Of a stretch of 6,985 nucleotides of DNA, positions 1-5,739 are shown piece after piece (the stretch's first letter is position 1; each line of letters begins with the position of its first letter). The position numbers and the translations under genes are program-made. This DNA comes from Eubacteriales bacterium. Lineage in GTDB: Bacteria; Bacillota; Clostridia; Peptostreptococcales; Anaerovoracaceae. The notes under the pieces are model-generated. The model did not search any database and was not told the origin of the DNA. It saw only the letters and a list, made by a program, of their open reading frames with translations. The stretch lies in contig JAQXNW010000040.1 of assembly GCA_029098205.1 (NCBI GenBank), positions 1-6,985 of the forward strand, read 5' to 3'.

Positions 1-317
1 TGATTATCAAGGGCGTGAACGTATTCCCGTCTCAGATCGAACAGGTAATCGGTTCCTTTGACGAACTCACACTGAATTACAACCTCCTGGTCGGAAGAGT
101 CAAAGACCGCGACACCTTCGAGCTTCAGGTCGAGCTTGCGAAGGGCCTGGAAATCGATGACATCCCGTTCCTGGAAAATCTCCGTGCCCGCGTAGAACAC
201 GCGCTTCGCGAGATGCTGGGAATCGGATGCAAGATCACATTCCTTGGTGCAGGAACTCTGAAGCGAAGCGAAGGAAAAGCGATCCGCATCATCGATACAA
301 GAAATTTCAATGATTGA
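1..317 (+). CDS. paaK: Phenylacetate-CoA ligase, C-terminal end (partial, 5' truncated by window edge)
   Basis: This is the last ~104 codons of a phenylacetate--CoA ligase (adenylate-forming enzyme), which joins an aryl acid such as phenylacetate to CoA with ATP in the cytoplasm. The frame is open from base 3 and begins I-I-K-G-V-N-V-F-P-S-Q-I-E, the hallmark of the start of the AMP-binding C-terminal domain in PaaK-type ligases. The rest (to the TGA at 315-317) fits that small alpha/beta domain, ending in G-K-A-I-R-I-I-D, where the catalytic lysine region of the family lies. The GTG at base 15 is an internal Val codon and not a start. The ACT-domain gene follows after 79 nt with no terminator between, so the two are probably co-transcribed. 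In anaerobic Firmicutes such ligases often accompany indolepyruvate/arylpyruvate oxidoreductases; here the upstream context lies outside the window. The exact aryl substrate cannot be read from this fragment. Confidence 0.9.
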   Translation, partial: IIKGVNVFPSQIEQVIGSFDELTLNYNLLVGRVKDRDTFELQVELAKGLEIDDIPFLENLRARVEHALREMLGIGCKITFLGAGTLKRSEGKAIRIIDTRNFND

Positions 318-361
318 TCCTATCAGACTGATCTTGTTATGAAAAAAAGCCCTTCGGCAAA

Positions 362-396
362 TCGTTCGAAGCAAGCAAGGAAAGGAGCGAACGAAT
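362..396 (+). promoter_or_regulatory. Hairpin presenting the ribosome binding site of the ACT-domain gene
   Basis: A perfect 7-bp inverted repeat, TCGTTCG (362-368) and CGAACGA (388-394), encloses a 19-nt purine-rich loop. The loop contains the Shine-Dalgarno sequence AAGGAAAGGAG (377-387), and the 3' arm ends two bases before the ATG at 397. The AGGAG sits 9 nt before the start codon, which supports that start. The folded form would expose the SD in the loop while constraining bases next to the start codon. Whether this is regulatory or chance is unknown. Confidence 0.4.
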
Positions 397-822
397 ATGG
401 CGATCAAACAGCTTTCTGTATTCGTAGAAAATAAAATTGGACAGATTGCTTCTCTTACAGGCATTCTGTCGGACGCGGACATCAACTTCCGTGCCGCTGT
501 CATTGCAGAAACCACCGATTTCGGCATTTTCCGGTGCATCATCGAAGACCCGGAAAAAGCGCAGGACATTCTTCAGCAGCACGGATTCAACGCGAGTCTT
601 ACGGACGTAATTCCTATTTCCATTTCGGATGTACCGGGCGCATTGAGCCAGGTGCTCCAGCTTCTCGCGGCCAACGGAATCGATACGAAATATTTATACT
701 CCGCCGTCACGCAGGCTGCGAAAACGTCGGTCATCATTCTGAAAACCAGTGACACAGAAGGAGCGGAGGCTCTTCTTAAGAAGAATGGAATCCGGATTTT
801 TGTGCTGAAAGATTTAATCTAA
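397..822 (+). CDS. Tandem ACT-domain protein, partner of PaaK-type ligase
   Basis: The product is a 141-residue cytoplasmic protein made of two ACT domains and nothing else: ACT1 at about residues 4-68 and ACT2 at about 70-138. Each opens with the typical strand-loop-helix; the ligand-loop glycines are N12-K-I-G15 in the first and D78-V-P-G81 in the second, followed by an amphipathic helix (for example L83-L90). ACT domains bind small effectors, usually amino acids, at domain interfaces. Stand-alone tandem ACT proteins encoded next to paaK are a recurring pair in anaerobes and are presumed to sense an amino acid, but their ligand is generally not established. No catalytic or DNA-binding domain is fused here. 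The start ATG is preceded by AGGAG at 383-387. The gene ends with TAA at 820-822 and is followed by a strong hairpin terminator. The family call is sure; the role is inferred from context. Confidence 0.88.
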   Translation: MAIKQLSVFVENKIGQIASLTGILSDADINFRAAVIAETTDFGIFRCIIEDPEKAQDILQQHGFNASLTDVIPISISDVPGALSQVLQLLAANGIDTKYLYSAVTQAAKTSVIILKTSDTEGAEALLKKNGIRIFVLKDLI

Positions 823-888
823 GCCGTTGTTCTATGCTGGCTCTCTTTTCTTAAGGGCAGCCGGTTTAAGTTGAACATGCAGACAGAA

Positions 889-930
889 ACAGGGACATGG
901 ATGCGGAAAAGATCCATGTCCCTGTCTTTA
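889..930 (+). terminator. Rho-independent terminator between convergent units (possibly bidirectional)
   Basis: A perfect 14-bp stem, ACAGGGACATGGAT (889-902) with ATCCATGTCCCTGT (912-925), has a 9-nt loop. On the + strand a fairly U-rich tail (CTTTATTC) follows, ending the paaK/ACT transcript. On the - strand the tail reads TTTCTGTCT, only moderately U-rich, and lies 36 nt past the purC stop, so the same hairpin probably also stops the purC transcript. No other terminator is visible between the two convergent genes. Confidence 0.8.
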
Positions 931-961
931 TTCGATTCGAATAATCGATGGATGATGTACT

Positions 962-1837
962 CTATGCTTCAAATGGCTTTCCGGTCAGAAGCTCAAAGGC
1001 CTCCTGGTACTTGTCAATCGTCTTCTGAATGACATCGTCCGGAAGGAGATAGTCACTGTCCGGATTCGCTTTCAGCCAGTCTCTTACAAACTGCTTGTCA
1101 TAAGACGGCTGCGATTTCCCGGCCTCATATCCTTCCAGCGGCCAGAAACGGGAGCTGTCCGGTGTCAGAACCTCATCGCCCAGTACAATATTCCCGTTTT
1201 CATCGAGACCGAATTCAAACTTCGTATCCGCAATGATGATTCCGCGGCCATACGCATAATCCGCGCATTTCTTATACAGAGCGATGGTATAATCTCTTAA
1301 TTTCTCTGCATACTCCTGACCCTTGCCCGGGAATTCCTTCTCCAGCACATCAATCGACTCTTCATAAGAGATATTCTCATCATGATCTCCGAGATCCGCT
1401 TTCGTGCTCGGCGTATAAATCGGCTCCGGCAGCTTCTGGGACTCGTTCAGCCCTTCCGGAAGTTCGATTCCGCAGACCTTCCCTGTCTTCTGATAACTTG
1501 CCCAGCCAGAACCCGTGATATACCCTCGGACGATGCATTCCAGCGGCAGCATCTTCAGTTTTCTGCACATCGTGCTTCTGCCGTCGAATTTCTCATTCTG
1601 GAAGAACTCCGGCATATCCTTCGTATCGATGGAAATCAAATCATTCGGAATGATATCCTTCGTAAAATCGAACCAGAAACGGGACATCTGCGTCAAAATT
1701 TTTCCCTTATTGACGATCGTATTCTTGAGGATATGGTCAAAGGCGGAGATCCGGTCGGTCGCAACCATAATCAGACTGTTTCCGTTATCATAAATCTCTC
1801 TTACTTTCCCTTCCTTAATCGGCTTAAACTCTTTCAT
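962..1837 (-). CDS. purC: Phosphoribosylaminoimidazole-succinocarboxamide synthase (SAICAR synthetase)
   Basis: PurC catalyses ATP-dependent joining of CAIR and aspartate to give SAICAR in de novo purine synthesis, in the cytoplasm. The 291-residue product carries the N-terminal G10-K-V-R-E-I-Y nucleotide-binding strand, A26-T-D-R-I-S-A-F-D, signature 1 (L97-P-L-E-C-I-V-R-G-Y-I-T-G-S) and signature 2 (around D204-T-K-F-E-F-G and L219-G-D-E-V-L-T-P-D-S-S-R-F-W). The length matches the longer (about 290-300 residue) class rather than the about 240-residue B. subtilis type. The frame stays open upstream to an ATG at 1912, but the ATG at 1837 is chosen because GGAGGAAGG (1842-1850) lies 8 nt before it and the family starts there (M-K-E-F-K-P-I-K-E-G-K-V-R). 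It starts one base after the stop of the gamma-carbonic anhydrase-like gene, with its SD inside that gene's last codons, implying coupled translation. It is separated here from other pur genes. Confidence 0.97.
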   Translation of the reverse strand: MKEFKPIKEGKVREIYDNGNSLIMVATDRISAFDHILKNTIVNKGKILTQMSRFWFDFTKDIIPNDLISIDTKDMPEFFQNEKFDGRSTMCRKLKMLPLECIVRGYITGSGWASYQKTGKVCGIELPEGLNESQKLPEPIYTPSTKADLGDHDENISYEESIDVLEKEFPGKGQEYAEKLRDYTIALYKKCADYAYGRGIIIADTKFEFGLDENGNIVLGDEVLTPDSSRFWPLEGYEAGKSQPSYDKQFVRDWLKANPDSDYLLPDDVIQKTIDKYQEAFELLTGKPFEA

Positions 1838-1838
1838 C

Positions 1839-2348
1839 TTACCTTCCTCCCCGAGACTTTTCCATCTCTGCTTCCTGCACATATTCTTCCGCGTTCTCCC
1901 GATTCGAATCAATTTCCTCAGGCGTCAGCATTCTTCTCGCTTTCGCAGGCGAACCCATTACCAATGTTCCTTCCGGAACAACCGTATTCTCCGTCACTAA
2001 AGCACCCGCCGCGATCAGGCAGTTCTTTCCGATCTTCGCATGATTCATCACGATCGCACCCATTCCGACCAGCGTATTGTCCCCGATCTCACAGCCATGA
2101 ATAATCGCATTATGTCCGATTGTCACATAATCTCCGATATGAATGGGATTTCCAGGCTCCGCATGGAAAAGACAAAGATCCTGCACGTTTGAATTTTCTC
2201 CAATGTACAGTTCTTCTCCCGATGCGCGAAGCACCGCGTTATACCAGACGCTGGAGTTCTTACCGATTTGAATATGGTCTCCGATAATTTTCGCTCCCTC
2301 CGCAACAAATACGGAAGGATCCAGGTCTATTCCCTGCTTCTTCTCCAT
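1839..2348 (-). CDS. Gamma-class carbonic anhydrase-like hexapeptide-repeat protein
   Basis: The product is a 169-residue left-handed beta-helix protein of the YrdA/PaaY/gamma-carbonic anhydrase family, expected to form a trimer with metal at subunit interfaces. Hexapeptide turns recur from about residue 13 to 125 (for example I-G-D-H-I-Q-I-G-K-N, then I-G-D-Y-V-T-I-G-H-N and I-G-D-N-T-L-V-G). The three metal-binding histidines are present at H62, H79 and H84, with the 5-residue gap between the last two that is typical of the family. R41 and Q56-D57 match conserved residues next to the active site. A C-terminal helix (E128 onward) follows, ending in charged residues. The long acidic proton-shuttle loop of archaeal Cam is absent, as in most bacterial YrdA-type members, many of which show little or no hydratase activity; other activities such as acyl or ferripyochelin-linked roles have been suggested by name only. 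It lies between thrH (85-nt gap) and purC (1-nt gap). A weak SD (AAGGAAG) precedes the ATG. Confidence 0.9.
   Translation of the reverse strand: MEKKQGIDLDPSVFVAEGAKIIGDHIQIGKNSSVWYNAVLRASGEELYIGENSNVQDLCLFHAEPGNPIHIGDYVTIGHNAIIHGCEIGDNTLVGMGAIVMNHAKIGKNCLIAAGALVTENTVVPEGTLVMGSPAKARRMLTPEEIDSNRENAEEYVQEAEMEKSRGGR
1842..1850 (-). promoter_or_regulatory. Ribosome binding site of purC, inside the upstream gene's last codons
   Basis: On the - strand GGAGGAAGG spans the final Gly-Gly-Arg codons of the hexapeptide-protein gene; its core GGAGG is 8 nt before the purC ATG at 1837. It decides the purC start over the in-frame ATG at 1912, and it couples purC initiation to termination of the upstream gene (TAA at 1839-1841). 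Confidence 0.85.
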
Positions 2349-2433
2349 TTCTCTCTTCCTTCACATTCATTACTGAAATTCCGTGATAATCCCGGAAAAG
2401 CCAAATTTTACGGGCACGCCGATGCTTTATAAT

Positions 2434-3042
2434 TTATTGCTTTTCAGCGCTGCGGATCGCAGAGAGCAGTTCATCATACGTTTCCAGCGCTGGAATATCC
2501 GGATTGTCTTTCTTAATCTGACCGGTAGTTCGGAACAGAAATCCAGCCTTGCTGGCACGGATCATATCCAGATCGTTATAGCTGTCTCCGGATGCCACCG
2601 TATCAAATCCAAGCTGCTGGAAAGCTTTCACCGTTGTAAGCTTAGTATCTTTCCGAATCCGCATCCGGTAATCCGTAATCGTACCCTCTCCATCCGCAAC
2701 CAATTCATGGCAGAAAATCGTCGGATACCCAAGTTTCGCAATCAGCGGCCGGGCAAGCTGCTCAAAGCAGTCGCTGACAATGATTACCTGTGAAAAAGTC
2801 CGGAGCTCATCCAGAAATTTTCTAGCTCCCGGAAGCGGATCCGCTTTCGCAATCGCCTGCTGCATATCCTGAATTTTCAGGCCATGCTCCTTCATGATAC
2901 GGATGCGGTACCGCATCAGCTTATCGTAATCCGGTTCTTCCCGGGTCGTAACACGAAGCTCCGGGATCCCCGCCTGCTCTGCGGTAAGAATCCACATCTC
3001 CGGCGTGAGCACACCTTCCAAATCCAAACAAGTCAAATACAT
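2434..3042 (-). CDS. thrH: ThrH-like HAD phosphatase (phosphoserine phosphatase / homoserine phosphotransferase)
   Basis: The 202-residue product closely follows the ThrH pattern known from Pseudomonas aeruginosa. That enzyme hydrolyses phosphoserine to serine and can transfer the phosphate to homoserine. HAD motif I is D7-L-E-G-V-L, with E9 in place of the usual second Asp, exactly as in ThrH. The cap follows (T32-T-R-E-E-P-D-Y-D-K-L-M), then motif II S90-D91, motif III lysine near K131-K134, and motif IV G152-D-S-Y-N-D-L-D-M. Length is the family's usual ~205. It is expected to be soluble. The ATG at 3042 has AGGAGG (3050-3055) 7 nt upstream and a promoter at 3077-3105, so this gene heads the unit thrH, gamma-CA, purC. 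The ThrH assignment is confident at family level; whether phosphoserine, homoserine or another phosphate ester is the real substrate in this organism is not shown. Confidence 0.9.
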   Translation of the reverse strand: MYLTCLDLEGVLTPEMWILTAEQAGIPELRVTTREEPDYDKLMRYRIRIMKEHGLKIQDMQQAIAKADPLPGARKFLDELRTFSQVIIVSDCFEQLARPLIAKLGYPTIFCHELVADGEGTITDYRMRIRKDTKLTTVKAFQQLGFDTVASGDSYNDLDMIRASKAGFLFRTTGQIKKDNPDIPALETYDELLSAIRSAEKQ

Positions 3043-3076
3043 TTAAAGTCCTCCTAAGTATCCTTAATACCCGTTT

Positions 3077-3105
3077 ATTGTATCATTGAGAGGCAGACAA
3101 CTCAA
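3077..3105 (-). promoter_or_regulatory. Sigma-A-type promoter for thrH / gamma-CA / purC
   Basis: On the - strand TTGAGT (3100-3105, four of six to TTGACA) is followed by a 17-nt spacer and TACAAT (3077-3082, five of six to TATAAT). Transcription would start near 3070, about 28 nt before the thrH ATG. It lies just past the terminator of the preceding unit, as expected for a new transcript. The short leader leaves no room for a riboswitch. Confidence 0.65.
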
Positions 3106-3172
3106 GGAAAAAGCCGACTGGAAAGGGAATCCAAATCCGAATACCTGCTATGAATCCGGAATGACTGAGAAG

Positions 3173-3200
3173 AAAAAAGCGCCTGCCCTAAGGCAGACAC
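3173..3200 (-). terminator. Rho-independent terminator after the GNAT gene
   Basis: Read on the - strand, a 9-bp stem (3192-3200 with 3179-3187, two G-U pairs) encloses a 4-nt loop (TTAG) and is followed directly by six T (3173-3178). It lies 26 nt beyond the GNAT stop codon and separates that transcript from the thrH promoter. Confidence 0.85.
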
Positions 3201-3226
3201 TCGCAGTTATTCTGAAAAAAATCAAA

Positions 3227-3814
3227 TCAGTGGACTTCTGCTTCATTCCAGCATTCCGGAAGCACTTCCCGGTACATCCTGGTGATCGCGTCTTCTGCTT
3301 CCGACCGGTTGTATACCGGAGCGAAAGCAGCAAGATCCAGAATCCGATAGTTCATCCCGTTCACCTTTGTCCGGGCTTCTGTATCCTGTACATTATTTTT
3401 CATATAAAAATGGCGGCGCCGGTTCCGATTCGAACGTTCCGCATCGGTTTCCGCATAATCCGGATCCTCGATTTCAATCAGAAGATGGCCGAGCGGTGAA
3501 ATCAGTTCCGGAAGCTGCCGGAGCACCCAGGAGCCAATCCCGTGATTCCGAAGATTCCCGCGCACGGCAAGATAGTCCAGAAGCGCTGCTTTCGATGGAG
3601 AAGGCGCCTCTTCCGCACTGCTGTCCGCAGTGAGCACCGCATACCCAACCAGCTTATGATGATCCAGAAACGTAAAAATCCTGCATTGACCATTCCGAAT
3701 CATATCCTGCAAAAAAGAGAACGGCTTCAATTCCTCTTCCGGAAAATCCTCTTTCATAAAGTTGTCATACAGATCTTCCGCTTCCAGGATGCCAATCGCT
3801 CTTGTCTGTAACAT
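3227..3814 (-). CDS. GNAT-family N-acetyltransferase
   Basis: The 195-residue product has the GNAT fold: an N-terminal helix region (E11-A-E-D-L-Y-D-N-F-M-K-E-D-F-P, typical of a Clostridia subgroup), a beta strand ending L55-V-G-Y-A-V-L, and the acetyl-CoA motif R89-N-H-G-I-G-S (R/Q-x-x-G-x-G) after Y81-L-A-V. These are followed by a strand with acidic residues I113-E-I-E-D-P and a late R-R-H-F-Y-M-K-N segment matching the usual R-x-x-F-Y-x-x-N/G of motif B. The acceptor substrate cannot be told. The frame is open far upstream (to 4222). ATG 3814 is preferred because GAGG (3821-3824) sits 6 nt before it and the subgroup begins at this point. ATG 3838 and 3889 are weaker options with poorer SD sequences. 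It lies 173 nt after the small exporter gene with no clear promoter or terminator between, so it may ride on the same transcript. Confidence 0.85.
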   Translation of the reverse strand: MLQTRAIGILEAEDLYDNFMKEDFPEEELKPFSFLQDMIRNGQCRIFTFLDHHKLVGYAVLTADSSAEEAPSPSKAALLDYLAVRGNLRNHGIGSWVLRQLPELISPLGHLLIEIEDPDYAETDAERSNRNRRRHFYMKNNVQDTEARTKVNGMNYRILDLAAFAPVYNRSEAEDAITRMYREVLPECWNEAEVH

Positions 3815-3987
3815 CACGCACCTCAATACTTCGGACATATCGAGCTCGCTTCCGAAACTCGAAAACAGATAACCGATGGTAGTTATCATACACCTATTCC
3901 GCCGTTTCGAATACACAAAAAGCAATTTTCTCTGTGATTTTTTATTCACTTTCTGCATAATGCTGCCGGTGAAAATACCATTATTTT
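3815..3987 (-). other. 173-nt intergenic region ahead of the GNAT gene
   Basis: Between the small exporter gene and the GNAT start lies an AT-rich stretch with no terminator I can support. A TATGAT hexamer (3885-3890) has no good -35 at 16-18 nt, so no promoter is called. A leader inverted repeat, TTCGGA (3830-3835) and TCCGAA (3851-3856), flanks the 8-bp palindrome CGAGCTCG (3841-3848) just upstream of the GNAT SD. In the GNAT frame the whole region is free of stops, so an N-terminal extension is formally possible. Confidence 0.5.
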
Positions 3988-4437
3988 TCAATGTGAAGAT
4001 TTTTTCAGAAGCCGGTATTTCCACCGCATAATTCCATAAGCCCAAACCAAGCTGGCACCGGCCGCAATGGAAAAAGCGATGAGAATCGTATCTCTGGCAT
4101 ATAGCAGTGCCGCATGCCGTTTCCCCTGGATCGCGCTGCTGATCGCATAATATAAAGCACCTCCCGGAACCAGTGAAATAACGCAGGGGACGAAAAAAAT
4201 TGAAGACGGTGTCTTCTTCCACCTGGCCGCACCTTCTGAAAAAAGTGCGGTAGCGGCACTGGAAAACAGTCCCGCCCAGAAAACAGAATCCACCTGCTTA
4301 AGTGCCGCCAGATACACAGCCCAGCAAAGCGCTCCGCCGGCTGCTATCGAAGGATAAAACCGTCCGCGCACATGGTAAAGCCCCGCAAAACCGACGGAGC
4401 CAAGCGCCGCCGTGATAATCTGCAAAATTGCATTCAT
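3988..4437 (-). CDS. Threonine/serine exporter family, small membrane subunit (ThrE_2 / YjjB type)
   Basis: This 149-residue integral membrane protein belongs to the DUF3815/ThrE_2 family, the small half of split ThrE-type exporters. About five membrane segments are visible: near residues 3-23, 30-46, 52-71, 80-100 and 117-137. The family motif P77-S-S-I-F-F-V-P-C-V-I-S-L-V-P-G-G-A-L-Y-Y is intact, and a basic tail (R-W-K-Y-R-L-L-K-K) ends the protein on the likely cytoplasmic side. A TTG at 4443 could also open this frame, but ATG 4437 is chosen because AGGAG (4446-4450) is 8 nt upstream of it and only 2 nt from the TTG. The SD overlaps the stop codon of the large-subunit gene, so the two are translated as a pair. 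In Corynebacterium ThrE is one fused protein exporting threonine and serine; in E. coli the split YjjP/YjjB pair is linked to succinate export, so the substrate here is open. Confidence 0.9.
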   Translation of the reverse strand: MNAILQIITAALGSVGFAGLYHVRGRFYPSIAAGGALCWAVYLAALKQVDSVFWAGLFSSAATALFSEGAARWKKTPSSIFFVPCVISLVPGGALYYAISSAIQGKRHAALLYARDTILIAFSIAAGASLVWAYGIMRWKYRLLKKSSH

Positions 4438-4445
4438 CTGCAAAT

Positions 4446-4452
4446 CTCCTTA
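4446..4452 (-). promoter_or_regulatory. Stop codon and ribosome binding site fused as TAAGGAG
   Basis: On the - strand the TAA of the large exporter subunit (4450-4452) runs straight into the AGGAG of the small subunit, 8 nt before ATG 4437. The overlap favours ribosome re-use and near-equal synthesis of the two subunits, and it decides ATG 4437 over the TTG at 4443. Confidence 0.75.
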
Positions 4453-5235
4453 AAACACTGTCCGTCGAATCCACATTGCCAGCAGGAATCCGCATGCCAG
4501 CGCCAAAGCCCAGATCAGGCTTTCAATCAGCCTCGATATTCCTGTAATCGTATCTCCGACCAGAATATCCCGAATCGAATTCGTCATCGCTACGCCTGGA
4601 ATAAGAAGCATGATATCTCCGATCAGAATCTTATCCAAATGAAGAATCGGAATCGCTAATGTGAGGCATTCGGCCGCCATTCCGACAAAAAATGCCGAAA
4701 TCAAATTAAACGCGACATTATTCGGACAGATTTTTCCCAGCGTACGCATAAGGAAAAATATAATAATTCCCAAGCCTGCAGATATGAAACCGTCCGGAAT
4801 CGTCCCGCCGAAAAAAACAGCAAAGCTTCCGGCGGCCAAAGCCGCTCCGAAATAGCAGATCTTCTGGGATCTCGATTTCTGCTTAATCATCCGAAATCTT
4901 TCGCGGAATTCCGAAAACGAAATTCCATTCTCACAGCAGTCCCGGCTGAGCTGGTTCAGTTCTTCCAGCGTTTCGTAATCAGGCGCTCCAATTGCCTGAA
5001 GAATCCTTCGTGAGCAGGTCATATCGCTGTCATCCGGAAAAATCATCGTCACAACCATACTGGCCGGACTCGCGAATACATTCATGCGGTACGCGTGATA
5101 GCGGTGTCCGATCCGGGTCAGCGTATCCTCCACACGGTACACTTCCGCTCCCGAACAGAGAAAAAGCTCCCCGAAATCTAATAATTCATGCGCCAGCTCC
5201 ACGCGTTCTTCCTTCGAAATCATCGGCTGTTCCAT
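4450..5235 (-). CDS. Threonine/serine exporter family, large subunit (ThrE_1 / YjjP type, DUF1212)
   Basis: The 261-residue protein is the DUF1212/ThrE_1 half of a split exporter. A soluble N-terminal part (about 1-122) contains the family signature S28-G-A-E-V-Y-R-V-E36 and a second conserved block A55-S-P-A-S-M-V-V-T. Five hydrophobic membrane segments follow, near 124-143, 148-164, 172-193, 203-219 and 235-256, including the conserved G206-D-I-M-L-L-I-P-G-V-A-M-T-N-S-I-R-D. It is expected in the cytoplasmic membrane with the small subunit encoded directly downstream. The ATG at 5235 has GGGGGAG (5247-5253) 11 nt upstream, slightly long; the next ATG (5223) lacks an SD. It follows the PAP2-like gene by 27 nt, probably in one operon with rarA. 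Family membership is clear, but the substrate (threonine/serine, or a dicarboxylate as proposed for YjjPB) is inferred only. Confidence 0.92.
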   Translation of the reverse strand: MEQPMISKEERVELAHELLDFGELFLCSGAEVYRVEDTLTRIGHRYHAYRMNVFASPASMVVTMIFPDDSDMTCSRRILQAIGAPDYETLEELNQLSRDCCENGISFSEFRERFRMIKQKSRSQKICYFGAALAAGSFAVFFGGTIPDGFISAGLGIIIFFLMRTLGKICPNNVAFNLISAFFVGMAAECLTLAIPILHLDKILIGDIMLLIPGVAMTNSIRDILVGDTITGISRLIESLIWALALACGFLLAMWIRRTVF

Positions 5236-5262
5236 TTCAGTATTTTCTCCCCCGTATCGAAT

Positions 5263-5739
5263 TTATCGAAGCAGAGCCGTAACCGCCGCGGAAACAGCAA
5301 TTCCAAGAATCATTCCGACAATAACCTCCGGCAGCGTATGTCCCATGCTTTCCGGGAACTTAATTATTTCCGGAGGCTCGTTTTCTTTTCCATCCGCAAG
5401 AAGTTTTTCCTTCTCAGCTTTCTGCATCCGATTCAGGACACGGCCCTGCTCTCCGGTTACATACCGGACCCCCAGGGCATCGTATACGGCCAGAATCGCA
5501 AAAAACAAAGCCAAAGAGAAAACGGAGCTGTCCAGGCCTTCAACCATCGCGATCGATGTCGCAAGTCCTGAAACCGTCGCTGTATGCCCGCTCGGCATCC
5601 CGCCGCCCCCGGTAAGACGCTCTTTCGTAAGCTTCCCTCGAAGAGCAAGGAGGATAACTTTTGATCCCTGTCCCGCAATCCAGGAACAAATCGTAGCAAT
5701 CAGCACTGTGTTTGATAAAAGAGCCGCCAATATTTTCAT
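5263..5739 (-). CDS. Divergent PAP2-family membrane protein (DUF212, YuiD-like)
   Basis: This 158-residue membrane protein is of the divergent PAP2 (acid phosphatase/vanadium haloperoxidase-related, DUF212) family; B. subtilis YuiD is a member. Family hallmarks are G46-G-M-P-S-G-H52 in the loop after the first helix (commonly G-M-P-S-S-H-S; here a Gly replaces the second Ser), Y86-D-A-L-G-V-R92, and G133-H-T-L-P-E-V near the C-terminus. Hydrophobic segments lie near 4-22, 52-68, 72-90 and 137-156. A charged stretch (about 105-130) connects to the G-H-T motif. Catalytic activity on lipid phosphates is unproven for this family. The ATG at 5739 overlaps the rarA stop by 4 nt (ATGA), with AGAGG 8 nt upstream inside rarA, so translation is coupled. 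The exporter genes follow closely. Confidence 0.9.
   Translation of the reverse strand: MKILAALLSNTVLIATICSWIAGQGSKVILLALRGKLTKERLTGGGGMPSGHTATVSGLATSIAMVEGLDSSVFSLALFFAILAVYDALGVRYVTGEQGRVLNRMQKAEKEKLLADGKENEPPEIIKFPESMGHTLPEVIVGMILGIAVSAAVTALLR

Noticed and set aside
931..949. TCGATT/AATCGA inverted repeat beside the shared terminator
   Set aside because: It is a 6-bp AT-rich repeat next to a much stronger hairpin, with no sign of a protein-binding role.
1838..1912. N-terminal extension of PurC by 25 codons
   Set aside because: It would overlap the coding end of the upstream gene, has no SD at 1912, and the PurC family starts at the ATG at 1837, which has an excellent SD.
1382..2104. Long 240-codon open frame on the + strand
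   Set aside because: It is antisense to purC and the gamma-carbonic anhydrase-like gene, both with clear family motifs. Its translation shows no recognisable domain and is rich in Ser/Pro/Arg, as expected of a shadow frame.
2349..2433. Possible hairpin TTCCG/CGGAA in the gap between thrH and the gamma-CA-like gene
   Set aside because: The stem is only 5 bp with a 9-nt loop and no U-tract, which is not enough for a terminator. No convincing promoter is present either.
3043..3172. Purine or other riboswitch ahead of the purC-containing unit
   Set aside because: The predicted transcript leader is only about 28 nt, and no conserved riboswitch core was seen.
3091..3199. 9-bp direct repeat AGGCAGACA at 3091-3099 and 3191-3199, exactly 100 bases apart
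   Set aside because: One copy is part of the terminator stem and the other is in the promoter spacer. There are only two short copies, so chance is the simpler explanation.
3815..4222. Long N-terminal extension of the GNAT protein (to 331 residues)
   Set aside because: The first part is out of frame with, and overlaps, the small exporter subunit. It is rich in Cys/Arg/Phe with no domain, and a good SD supports the ATG at 3814.
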